Shown one piece after another: positions 1 through 7,273 of a stretch of 39,579 nucleotides of DNA. Numbering within the stretch: position 1 is the stretch's first letter; each line of letters starts with the position of its first letter. This DNA is from an uncultured Ruminococcus sp. (lineage in GTDB: Bacteria > Bacillota > Clostridia > Oscillospirales > Acutalibacteraceae), in contig CACZYP010000016.1 of assembly GCA_902785425.1 (NCBI GenBank), forward strand, positions 1 through 39,579, in the 5' to 3' direction. The translations under genes and the position numbers were made by a program. The notes beneath the pieces are model-generated. The model saw nothing but the letters and a program-made list of their open reading frames with translations. It was not told the origin of the DNA and did not search any database.

Positions 1-17
1 AAAAGCAAAAGAGCGAA

Positions 18-60
18 CAATGTCAACGTAAGATCGAGATAAAATATCGTCACGTTGGCA
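18..60. other. Gene-free left edge with an imperfect hairpin
   Basis: No supportable gene lies in the first 282 bases. An imperfect inverted repeat is visible, with arms at 18-26 and 52-60 that pair over 9 bp with one G-U. It could be a terminator or leftover structure from a gene left of the window, but no T-run follows it, so the role is uncertain. Confidence 0.25.
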
Positions 61-198
61 ATATTGATAATCTTCTTCCTGTAGCAAAATAAGCCCCCGA
101 TCAGTTGTCTGCGGGAAGAATACATTTGATATGCGGCAGTAAAGTTGTTATACAAAACAAAGCCGGATCGTGTACTCCATACGCCTTTCACTAAATTC

Positions 199-228
199 TT
201 GACTAACAGGGTAAATATGATATATAAT
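199..228 (+). promoter_or_regulatory. Probable sigma-A promoter for degV
   Basis: A -35 box TTGACT (199-204) and a -10 box TATAAT (223-228) are separated by 18 bp, 55 bases before the degV start. An 8-bp hairpin in the leader (248-255 with 259-266) touches the first base of the Shine-Dalgarno site GAGGAGG (266-272). Only the match to consensus supports this call. Confidence 0.55.
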
Positions 229-282
229 TAAAATGTATGATTATATGCTTTTTGCAAAGCAAAAAGAGGAGGATATGAAATA

Positions 283-1155
283 ATGAGCACTTTTTCAATT
301 GTTACCGATACTTCATGCGATATGCCGGCTGCGGTTGCCGAGAAAATGGGCATTACTGCTGTTCCGCTCAAGGTCACTATAGCCGATCAGACTTTCGACT
401 GCTCGCTTTCAAAGCTCGATCTGGGCAGCAGCAGCTTTTACGATGTTTTAAGAAGCGGCGTTAACGTTAAGACGGCTTCTCCGTCTATCGATGACTATGA
501 GAGATATTTCCGTCAGCAGCTTGAGCGTGGCCGTGACGTGCTGTACATCGGTTTTTCAACTGCACTTTCCGGCTCGTACAATGTGAGCCTTATCGCAGCA
601 GAGGAGCTTCGTGAGGAGTTCCCCGAACGCAAGATCATCTGTGTGGACAGCCTTTGCGGCTCAATGGGTCTTTCCATGCTTATCTATCACTGCCTTGAAA
701 AGCAGAGAAGCGGCGCTTCGATCGAAGAAGTGCGTGATTACGCCGAGAGCACAAAGGGAAAGATCTGCCATTGGTTCACGCCGAACGACCTCTTTTTCCT
801 TAAAAGAGGCGGACGTATCTCCGCAGCGGCTGCGGCGGTAGGTTCTGTTATGAACATAAAGCCTGTTTTGAAATCCGATGAAACGGGCAAGCTCAAAGTA
901 GTTTATAAGGCAAGAGGCAGAAAGCTTGCCATTGCAAAGCTCGTTGAGCAGATGAACGAGCATTACTACCCCGACGGCAGCGACACTGTGTTTATCACTC
1001 ATGCCGATTGTGCGGAGGACGCAGAGCTTCTTGCACGCTCCATCACGAAGAATTACGGTATCAGCAATGTTATGATATCCGAGATAGGTCCTGCGCTCGG
1101 CGCACACTGCGGTCCGGGAACGCTGGCTCTGTTCTATCTCGGCGACGGACGATAA
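283..1155 (+). CDS. DegV family fatty-acid-binding protein
   Basis: The 290-residue product has the length and motifs of the DegV/FakB family, cytosolic proteins that hold a fatty acid and can present it to a fatty-acid kinase for phosphorylation. It opens with the family motif FSIVTDTSCDMP. It carries the loop STALSGSYN near residues 88-96 and ends with a glycine-rich GAHCGPGT stretch that in this family helps cover the lipid head group. The ATG follows GAGGAGG with 10-base spacing. It is probably co-transcribed with the Nudix gene 12 bases downstream. No fatty-acid kinase (FakA/DAK) gene is in the window, so the partner is not seen and the ligand is inferred from the family. Confidence 0.9.
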   Translation: MSTFSIVTDTSCDMPAAVAEKMGITAVPLKVTIADQTFDCSLSKLDLGSSSFYDVLRSGVNVKTASPSIDDYERYFRQQLERGRDVLYIGFSTALSGSYNVSLIAAEELREEFPERKIICVDSLCGSMGLSMLIYHCLEKQRSGASIEEVRDYAESTKGKICHWFTPNDLFFLKRGGRISAAAAAVGSVMNIKPVLKSDETGKLKVVYKARGRKLAIAKLVEQMNEHYYPDGSDTVFITHADCAEDAELLARSITKNYGISNVMISEIGPALGAHCGPGTLALFYLGDGR

Positions 1156-1167
1156 GGGGTAAGCAAG

Positions 1168-1722
1168 ATGAGATTGGAAGAAAAAACGCTCTCATCGGAA
1201 ACTTTTTATGAGGGCAGAATAGTTACTCTCACTTTAGATGACGTGGAGCTTCCAAACGGCGACAAGGCTAAACGTGAGGTTATCAAGCATCCTGCCGGTG
1301 TCTGTATAGCGGCGATCACGAGCGAGAACGAGCTTCTGTTCGTGCGACAGTACCGTTATCCTTTTCATGAGGTCGTTCTGGAGCTTCCGGCAGGAAAGAT
1401 AGACGACCCGAAAACTACTCCGCTTGAAAACGGCAAGCGTGAGCTTCTTGAAGAGACGGGCGCTGTGGGCTTCAATTACGTTCCGCTCGGAGCGTTCTAT
1501 GTTTCACCCGGTTTTACAGATGAGGTGGACTACCTTTATATGTGCAGGGTAGACCATTTTGAACAGCAGCAGCTTGACGAAGACGAGTTCGTAAACGTTG
1601 AGCGAATACCGCTCGATAAAGCGGTAGAAATGGTTCTCAACAACCTCATTCCCGACGGCAAAACGCAGGCAGCAGTTTTGAAAACGGCGATGCTGTTAAA
1701 AGCAGCGAACTGTTCAAATTGA
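1168..1722 (+). CDS. Nudix hydrolase, probable ADP-ribose pyrophosphatase
   Basis: The 184-residue product looks like the NudF/YqkG-type ADP-ribose pyrophosphatases, which split ADP-ribose into AMP and ribose 5-phosphate. The N-terminal part VTLTLDDVELPNGDKAKREV is typical of that subgroup. A Nudix box follows at about residues 76-99, with the catalytic core RELLEETG intact. The box departs from the usual pattern: it has one extra residue in the loop after GKID, and Thr replaces the usual Glu before the helix. Downstream it has the expected GAFYVSPGFTDE motif. It begins 12 bases after degV and is likely in the same transcript. The family is clear; the exact substrate is inferred. Confidence 0.85.
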   Translation: MRLEEKTLSSETFYEGRIVTLTLDDVELPNGDKAKREVIKHPAGVCIAAITSENELLFVRQYRYPFHEVVLELPAGKIDDPKTTPLENGKRELLEETGAVGFNYVPLGAFYVSPGFTDEVDYLYMCRVDHFEQQQLDEDEFVNVERIPLDKAVEMVLNNLIPDGKTQAAVLKTAMLLKAANCSN

Positions 1723-1734
1723 ATATGTAAATTG

Positions 1735-1906
1735 AATGTGGAAAGTGGAAAGTGGAAAGTGGAATGAATGAACTCGGCTTCGCCGAGTTGGATTTGTATT
1801 AGTTATCGCAAAACCATACTTTTTATTTGCTTCCGTGAGATAACTGTTTAAAATCAGGAGCGAAGCGACTCCGCCATTCGCCATTCCACTTTCCACATTC
1901 CACATT
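1735..1906. repeat. Interspersed modular repeat, copy A
   Basis: This element is about 172 bp long. Its ends are inverted: AATGTGGAA at the left and TTCCACATT at the right, each continuing into short GTGGAAA-type units. Inside are a palindromic hairpin with 8-bp arms (1771-1778 with 1782-1789), a central hairpin (AGTTATC 1801-1807 with GATAACT 1839-1845), and a right palindrome around GGAGCGAAGCGACTCC (1857-1872). It carries no ORF. The same architecture recurs in other gaps of this window. Confidence 0.7.
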
Positions 1907-1951
1907 TAAAAAATAGTTTGTGTTGAATAAAGCTTGTCTTATTGCGGAATA

Positions 1952-2323
1952 ATGTTATCGGTGATGATTATGAATTCTTCCGCACTTTGGCGAGATGATA
2001 CGGCTCTTTGTACTAAAAAACGGCTTTTTCTTTTGTATATGCTCAATGTTTCCGACTGGATATGCACGCTTTCGCTGCTTGATACGGGGCTTTTTAAAGA
2101 GGCAAATCCACTTATGAAAGGCGTTATCGAAAATAAAGCGGCAGGCTTTTTTGTGAAGATAATCTTACCGCTTGCGCTCATTGCATTTGCGCTTTCAAAG
2201 ATAAAACAAGCCGACAAACGACAGCTTCTGCTGTCAAACAACATCGCCCTTTTCGGAGTGGCGGTGTATTTTCTGCTCAATATTTACCATATCATGTGTT
2301 TTTGCATGATGTATATGATTTAG
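1952..2323 (+). CDS. Small membrane protein, DUF5658-like
   Basis: The product is about 123 residues with three hydrophobic stretches. It carries the pattern NVSDWICTLSLLDTGLFKEANPLM, reminiscent of small DUF5658-type membrane proteins (Asp in the first helix, then G-x-x-E-A-N-P). The function is unknown. The start is uncertain: TTG 1934, ATG 1952, GTG 1961 and ATG 1970 are all in frame and none has a strong Shine-Dalgarno site; ATG 1970 has a weak GGTG 7 bases upstream. Its stop codon lies 7 bases before the ABC-F start and overlaps that gene's AGGTG ribosome-binding site, so the two genes are probably translationally coupled. Confidence 0.65.
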   Translation: MLSVMIMNSSALWRDDTALCTKKRLFLLYMLNVSDWICTLSLLDTGLFKEANPLMKGVIENKAAGFFVKIILPLALIAFALSKIKQADKRQLLLSNNIALFGVAVYFLLNIYHIMCFCMMYMI

Positions 2324-2330
2324 GTGTTTT

Positions 2331-4259
2331 ATGGCAATATTAACTGTAAGCAATCTCTCGATGGCATTTGCGGAGAGAACGCTTTTTGAAAATATCTCTT
2401 TTCATCTTGAAAAGGGCGACAAGGTGGGTCTTATCGGTGCCAACGGTACGGGTAAGACTACGCTTTTTAAAATATTAACGGGACAGCTTTCCCAGACGGG
2501 CGGCGGTGTTTCAAAAGAAAAGGATCTTCGCTTCGGCTACATGGAGCAGTTTTCATGCAGCACATCGGGCAGAACGGTCTACACCGAGCTTCTGAGCGTC
2601 TTTGAAAAGCTTATTGTGACAGAGGCTCGCCTTGCGGAGATCGTCTGCGAGATGGAAAACGGAGACCACTCCAAGGAACTTCTGCTTGAAGAGATGACGC
2701 TGCGGGAGGGCTTTGAGCGTGACGGCGGCCTTACGTATGTAAGCCGCACGAAAGCGGCGCTTATCGGTCTCGGCTTTTCGGAAGATGATTTCGATATGTC
2801 GGTCGAAAAGCTTTCGGGCGGTCAGCGCTCGAAAATAGCTCTTGCAAAGCTTCTGCTCAGCGGTTCCGATATTCTTCTGCTTGACGAGCCGACGAACCAT
2901 CTCGATATCTCGGCAGTCAACTGGCTTGAATCGTTTATCAAGGATTATCGTGGAACTGTTCTTGTCGTATCGCATGACCGATACTTCCTTGACGAGGTAA
3001 CGAACAAAACGATAGAGATAGAGCACGGCAAGTCACGTACATACACAGGCTCTTATTCGGAGTTTATAGCTAAAAAGCAGAAGATACTCGAAGAAGAACG
3101 TGCGCACTATGAACAGCAGATGAAAGAGATACGCCGTATAGAGGGTATCGTAGAGCAGCAGAAGCGCTGGGGCGTGGCTCACAACTTCATCACTGCTGCA
3201 AGCAAGCAGAAGCAGGCTGACAGACTAAAAGAAGAGCTCGTTGCGCCCGATTCGGAGCTTGAAACGATCAGCTTTAAATTTACTCCGAAGTGCGAAACGG
3301 GCGAGGACGTGCTTATCGTTGACGGACTGAAAAAAAGCTTCGACGGCAAGCCGATATTTGACAACGTTGATATCCACCTGAGAAAAGGCGAACGAGTTTT
3401 TATTCTCGGTGAAAACGGCTGCGGAAAGACTACGCTTCTGAAAATAATACAGAAGGTCTGCAACGCCGATGCAGGCAGCGTGTTCCTCGGCGCAAATGTT
3501 GAGGTGGGATATTTCGATCAGGTTCAGGGCGGACTTGATCTTAAAAAGACGGCGCTTGAACAGGTTTGGGATACGTTCCCGTATATGACGGAAACCAAGA
3601 TAAGAACGGCGCTCGGACATTTTCTTTTCAAGGGCGACGACGTTTTCCGCCCGATATCTGAAATGAGCGGCGGCGAAAGAGCAAGGATAGCTCTTTTGCA
3701 GCTTATGCTCGGCGGCGCAAATTTCCTGCTTCTTGACGAGCCGACTAACCATCTTGACACATCTTTCCGTGAACAGCTTGAAAAAACGCTTTCTGAGTAC
3801 ACGGGAACGATGCTGATCGTATCGCATGACCGTTATTTCATCAACAAGCTTGCCGACAGGATCCTTGTACTGACCGATAACGGTGTGAAGGAGTATCTCG
3901 GCAATTACGATTACTACATAGAAAAAACGAACGAAACGTTCGATAAAGGCATTTTCAGAGGTGCAAAGAAAAACGAGCCGAAAGAAAAGCCGCAGAACGA
4001 TTATTTCCGCAGAAAAGAGGAACGCTCAAGGCTTGCAAAGGCAAAAACACGCCTTAAAAAGTGCGAGCAGGCGATAGAGGAAACAGAGGCTCAGATAGAG
4101 CAGATACAGGAGCTTCTATCGGGTGAAGAGGCGCAGTCCGATTACGAAAAGCTTATGGAGCACACCGAAAAGCTCAACGAACTGAACGCCCGCCTTGAAG
4201 AGCTTTACGAAGAGTGGGAAGAAGCAGGAACGGCGGTTCAATTGTCGGAAGACAATTGA
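2331..4259 (+). CDS. ABC-F family ATPase (YdiF/Uup-like)
   Basis: The product is 642 residues with two ABC ATPase domains and no membrane segments, the hallmark of ABC-F proteins. These bind the ribosomal E site and modulate translation, or in some cases protect against antibiotics. Domain 1 has Walker A GANGTGKTT near residue 37, signature LSGGQRSK and Walker B ILLLDEPTNHLD. Domain 2 has GENGCGKTT, MSGGERAR and FLLLDEPTNHLD. The linker between them (about residues 240-300) is charged and helical, as expected for the ribosome-contacting arm. The C-terminal 100 residues form a Lys/Glu-rich coiled coil. Length and layout match B. subtilis YdiF. It sits 7 bases after the small membrane protein and is followed by a repeat element. 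Nothing marks it as a resistance determinant. Confidence 0.92.
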   Translation: MAILTVSNLSMAFAERTLFENISFHLEKGDKVGLIGANGTGKTTLFKILTGQLSQTGGGVSKEKDLRFGYMEQFSCSTSGRTVYTELLSVFEKLIVTEARLAEIVCEMENGDHSKELLLEEMTLREGFERDGGLTYVSRTKAALIGLGFSEDDFDMSVEKLSGGQRSKIALAKLLLSGSDILLLDEPTNHLDISAVNWLESFIKDYRGTVLVVSHDRYFLDEVTNKTIEIEHGKSRTYTGSYSEFIAKKQKILEEERAHYEQQMKEIRRIEGIVEQQKRWGVAHNFITAASKQKQADRLKEELVAPDSELETISFKFTPKCETGEDVLIVDGLKKSFDGKPIFDNVDIHLRKGERVFILGENGCGKTTLLKIIQKVCNADAGSVFLGANVEVGYFDQVQGGLDLKKTALEQVWDTFPYMTETKIRTALGHFLFKGDDVFRPISEMSGGERARIALLQLMLGGANFLLLDEPTNHLDTSFREQLEKTLSEYTGTMLIVSHDRYFINKLADRILVLTDNGVKEYLGNYDYYIEKTNETFDKGIFRGAKKNEPKEKPQNDYFRRKEERSRLAKAKTRLKKCEQAIEETEAQIEQIQELLSGEEAQSDYEKLMEHTEKLNELNARLEELYEEWEEAGTAVQLSEDN

Positions 4260-4261
4260 AC

Positions 4262-4456
4262 AATGGAAAATGGAAAATTGAAAATTGAAAATTGAAAATT
4301 GCGGAACTCGCCTGCGGCCAGTTGGATTATATTAGTCTTTGAAGAGCTGAATTATACTCGCTGTTGAGAGAAAACTATCAAGTTTGAAAAAGCTACTATA
4401 AAAACAGGAGCGAAGCGACTCCGAAATTTTCCATTTTCCATTTTCAATTTTCCATT
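4262..4456. repeat. Interspersed modular repeat, copy B
   Basis: This element is about 195 bp with inverted ends: AATGGAAAA units at the left and TTTTCCATT units at the right. The end units are TGGAAAA/TTGAAAA rather than the GTGGAAA type of copy A, but the interior matches: a left palindrome near 4304-4321, then GTTGGATT and TATTAG, a central region, and the same right palindrome GGAGCGAAGCGACTCC. A further small hairpin (CTCGCC/GGCGAG) lies just outside at about 4465-4482, in the rmuC leader. Confidence 0.7.
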
Positions 4457-4535
4457 TAAGAAGAACCTCGCCGCAGGCGAGTTCCTTCGCTCTGCACTCG
4501 ATATAAAATTGTTTGTAAAAGAAAGGGGGAGAAAT

Positions 4536-5840
4536 ATGTCCGACGCTATTGCTGCAGTAATGATCGTGCTGCTTGCGGCTAATCTTGGGTGCCTGATATT
4601 TTTGATCATCAAGGCGTTCGGGTCGGGTAATAAGGATATAATCGACTCGGTAAAAAAGACCGACAAGCATCAGAAAGAGATCTACGAGCGGCTTACGAAT
4701 CAGCAGGGGAAGCTTCGGCGTGAGCTTGCCGAGCAGAACAGCACGCAGCGGCAGGAGCTTTCGAGCGCCGTTTCAAGCAGCGTGTCGGCGCTGAGCAAAG
4801 TTCTTTCCGACAACATGGGCAACTCTCTTGCTTCGCAGAACAACAGGCTTCTGAGCATGGAAGAACGACTGAAAACTTTTTCGGTCGAGAACGAACAGAA
4901 GCTTTCGCAGATTAGAGAAACGGTCGAAAAGCGGCTCGATAAGATACAGGAGCAGAACAATGAAAAGCTTGACGAGATGCGCCTTATCGTTACCGAAAAG
5001 CTCAACAAGACGATCGACAGCCGCATGACGGAGTCGTTCAAGCTTGTAAACGACAGACTTGAACAGGTATATAAAGGCTTGGGCGAGATGCAGAGCCTTG
5101 CTTCCGGTGTGGGCGATCTGAAAAAAGTTCTCTCCAATGTAAAAACGAGAGGTATCTTGGGCGAGGTACAGCTCGGGGCAATTCTAAGCGAGATCCTCAG
5201 TCCCGATCAGTACGAAGAAAACGCAATGGTAAAGCCCGGCTCACGAAATGTTGTCGAGTTTGCGGTGAAGATGCCGTCCGGCAGCGGATTCGTTTATCTG
5301 CCGATAGATTCAAAGTTTCCGGGGGACACATATGCAGCGCTGAAAGAGGCTTACGATACAGGCGATGCCCAGCTTATAGACGAATCGGGAAAAGCACTCG
5401 TCCGCCGTATAAAGCATGAGGCAAAGGATATTCGTGACAAGTATATATGTCCGCCGAATACGACAGACTTTGCAATACTTTTCCTGCCGTTTGAAGGCTT
5501 GTACGCCGAAGCTGTGAACAGAGGTCTTATCGAAACGCTGCAAAGCGAATACCGTGTGAACATAGCAGGACCGAGCACGATGGCGGCTCTTTTGAACAGC
5601 TTGCAGATGGGCTTCAGAACACTTGCGATAGAAAAACGCTCAAACGAGGTGTGGAAGCTTCTTGAAGATGTGTCCGCAGAGTTTGACACGTTCGAGCGTT
5701 CGCTTGCGGCGGCACAGGATAAGATACGCAGCGCCGACAACGAGCTTGAAAAGCTTGTAGGAGTCCGCACACGTCAGATGCAGCGAAAACTTGCAAGACT
5801 TTCAGATTACGGTGAAGGTGCGGAAAAATTTAACATATAA
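4536..5840 (+). CDS. rmuC: DNA recombination protein RmuC
   Basis: The 434-residue product starts with a single membrane helix (about residues 3-27), followed by a long coiled coil (about 40-180). The conserved RmuC nuclease-like domain covers about 190-400, with motifs RGILGEVQL, VEFAVKMP, LPIDSKFP and DFAILFLPFEGLYAEA. RmuC limits inversions and rearrangements between short repeats; its PD-(D/E)XK-like fold suggests nuclease activity that is not well proven. The ATG at 4536 is chosen over an upstream TTG (4509) because AAAGGGGGA at 4522-4530 gives good spacing to it. The gene ends just before the hairpin that precedes sigG. Confidence 0.92.
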   Translation: MSDAIAAVMIVLLAANLGCLIFLIIKAFGSGNKDIIDSVKKTDKHQKEIYERLTNQQGKLRRELAEQNSTQRQELSSAVSSSVSALSKVLSDNMGNSLASQNNRLLSMEERLKTFSVENEQKLSQIRETVEKRLDKIQEQNNEKLDEMRLIVTEKLNKTIDSRMTESFKLVNDRLEQVYKGLGEMQSLASGVGDLKKVLSNVKTRGILGEVQLGAILSEILSPDQYEENAMVKPGSRNVVEFAVKMPSGSGFVYLPIDSKFPGDTYAALKEAYDTGDAQLIDESGKALVRRIKHEAKDIRDKYICPPNTTDFAILFLPFEGLYAEAVNRGLIETLQSEYRVNIAGPSTMAALLNSLQMGFRTLAIEKRSNEVWKLLEDVSAEFDTFERSLAAAQDKIRSADNELEKLVGVRTRQMQRKLARLSDYGEGAEKFNI

Positions 5841-5853
5841 ATAAAGAATCAAA

Positions 5854-5908
5854 ACTCCGATCAACGGCAATACTGTTATCAGTAATAGTTGATCGGAGTG
5901 ATTTTTTT
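5854..5908 (+). promoter_or_regulatory. Long hairpin overlapping the sigG ribosome-binding site
   Basis: A 12-bp perfect stem (5854-5865 with 5888-5899) encloses a second 5-bp stem (TACTG 5871-5875 with CAGTA 5880-5884) and is followed by seven T residues (5902-5908). As DNA it has the form of an intrinsic terminator for rmuC. As RNA it buries GGAG (5895/5896-5898), the only good Shine-Dalgarno site for sigG, whose likely TTG start is 5907. It could therefore both reduce read-through and restrict sigG translation. Structure is seen; function is inferred. Confidence 0.7.
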
Positions 5909-6695
5909 GCAGTACAGTAAAGTAGAGATATGCGGAGTAAATACGGCGGATATACGTGTGCTTAGCGAAAAAGAGAAGAAGCGTCTTCTGCATATAGTTA
6001 AGCACGGCGAGACGGAAAGAGAGCGCAGTGAAGCACGTCAGGAGCTTATCGAGGGCAATTTAAAGCTCGTTCTGAGCGTTGTGCAGAAATTTTCAAACAG
6101 GGGTGAGAATCCCGATGATCTGTTTCAGGTCGGCTGTATCGGGCTTATGAAAGCGATAGACAACTTTGACGATACGCTTGATGTAAGGTTCTCTACCTAC
6201 GGAGTTCCTATGATAATCGGCGAGGTTCGCCGCTATCTTCGTGACAGCAGCTATATCCGTGTCAGCCGTTCGCTTCGTGATACGGCTTACAAAGCCATGC
6301 AGGCAAAGGAGCAGCTGCAAACGGAGCTGTCAAGAGATCCTACAGTAGAAGAGATAGCGCAGCGCCTGGAGATACCGAGGGAAGATGTTGTGATAGCGCT
6401 CGAAGCGATAGTGGAGCCTGTGTCACTGTATGAGCCTGTATTTTCCGATGGTTCCGATACAGTTTACGTTATGGATCAGATAAGCGATTCCTCCGGTGAA
6501 TCGGGCTGGCTTGAAGAGCTTTCGATCAAGGAGGCGATAAAGAACCTGAGCGAGCGTGAGAAAAAGATACTGTCTCTGCGTTTCTACACCGGCAAAACTC
6601 AGACAGAAGCGGCAAGAGCAATAGGAATATCGCAGGCGCAGGTAAGCAGGATAGAAAAAGGAGCAATGGCGAAGATAAAGGCAAGCTGCAGGTGA
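5907..6695 (+). CDS. sigG: RNA polymerase sporulation sigma factor SigG
   Basis: The 262-residue product matches the forespore sigma factor G along its length. The diagnostic N-terminus KVEICGVNTADIRVL is followed by region 2 (LVLSVVQKF, DDLFQVGCIGLMKAIDNFD, RFSTYGVPMIIGEVRRYLRD), region 3 (about 125-175) and a region 4 helix-turn-helix ending TQTEAARAIGISQAQVSRIEKGA. Sigma-G drives late forespore genes after engulfment. TTG at 5907 is chosen because GGAG lies 9 bases upstream and translation then begins right at the family-conserved N-terminus. The gene is detached from spoIIGA-sigE, its usual neighbours in Bacillus and many Clostridia, and sits behind rmuC. It marks the organism as a spore former or a recent descendant of one. 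Confidence 0.93.
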   Translation: MQYSKVEICGVNTADIRVLSEKEKKRLLHIVKHGETERERSEARQELIEGNLKLVLSVVQKFSNRGENPDDLFQVGCIGLMKAIDNFDDTLDVRFSTYGVPMIIGEVRRYLRDSSYIRVSRSLRDTAYKAMQAKEQLQTELSRDPTVEEIAQRLEIPREDVVIALEAIVEPVSLYEPVFSDGSDTVYVMDQISDSSGESGWLEELSIKEAIKNLSEREKKILSLRFYTGKTQTEAARAIGISQAQVSRIEKGAMAKIKASCR

Positions 6696-6707
6696 GGGCT
6701 TTTTATA

Positions 6708-6804
6708 ATGTGGAATTTGGAGAGTGGAATTAAGCGGCGATGACGCTTAATAATTGACAATTGACAATGGATAATTGACAATTGCGGAAGCCGCTTTGCG
6801 GCTT
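6708..6804. repeat. Partial interspersed repeat, copy C
   Basis: This is a left-end-like fragment only. AATGTGGAA-type sequence begins at 6708, followed by TTGACAA/TGGATAA units (about 6752-6783) and a palindromic hairpin AAGCCGC-TTT-GCGGCTT (6788-6804). No matching right end was recognised before the hairpin cluster that starts at 6905. No gene is seen here. Confidence 0.5.
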
Positions 6805-6904
6805 GATTATATAGTTTGTTTTTATTTGAACATTTACAGCTAAGCGGCTGTATTGCTTTAATTTGTTGAAAAACTCAAGTTTATTACAGCGGAAAGTTTT
6901 TTGC

Positions 6905-7152
6905 CCAGCTTTTTTTCAAAAAAAGCTGGCGGGTTCCAAGGGCAGAGCCCTTGGTCGCCGTCCGAAGACGGCGAAACTCCCCATACTTTAAGCCCTTTTA
7001 GGGGTGAATTCATAAAACAGTCCGGTGGACTGTTTTATGAAGAGGGGCATTTTGGCAGAAAATGCCCCTAAGTTCGATACTTATTATTTCTCCTCGCCTT
7101 TTCAAGGCGATGCAAAAAAATTATCGACAAGCTGAAGCGGCAAAGTCGCTTC
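6905..7152. repeat. Cluster of consecutive perfect hairpins
   Basis: There is no supportable gene in 6696-7273. Successive inverted repeats are visible: 6905-6929 (12-bp arms), 6936-6954 (8 bp), 6956-6973 (7 bp), 7009-7041 (15 bp), 7043-7069 (11 bp), 7095-7109 (6 bp) and 7134-7152 (6 bp). All arms are perfect and the loops are 1-7 bases. The sequence lies between the end of sigG and the end of the serpin gene, so it is transcribed from neither promoter side in an obvious way. Confidence 0.7.
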
Positions 7153-7203
7153 GTTCCTGATTTGTTTTTATGATTGATCGAACAGCATATACAATCCTGC
7201 TGG

Positions 7204-7242
7204 AAAGCGGCTTGTTAAACTGTTGATTTAACAAGCCGCTTT
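7204..7242 (-). terminator. 16-bp hairpin, probable serpin terminator
   Basis: Arms 7204-7219 and 7227-7242 are perfectly complementary over 16 bp with a 7-base loop. The hairpin lies 32 bases downstream of the serpin stop codon. The T-run is short on both strands, so termination there would rely mainly on stem strength. Confidence 0.6.
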
Positions 7243-7273
7243 GCCGTTATATTCTCTGCGTAAAAAGCGATAA

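Noticed and set aside
2331-4259. Antibiotic-resistance role for the ABC-F protein
   Set aside because: Length and layout fit housekeeping YdiF-type members; no resistance leader peptide or neighbouring resistance gene is present.
4262-4302. Short tandem units (TGGAAAA/TTGAAAA) resembling a CRISPR array
   Set aside because: Units are 7-8 bases with no spacers and recur as inverted ends of the repeat family; no cas genes are present.
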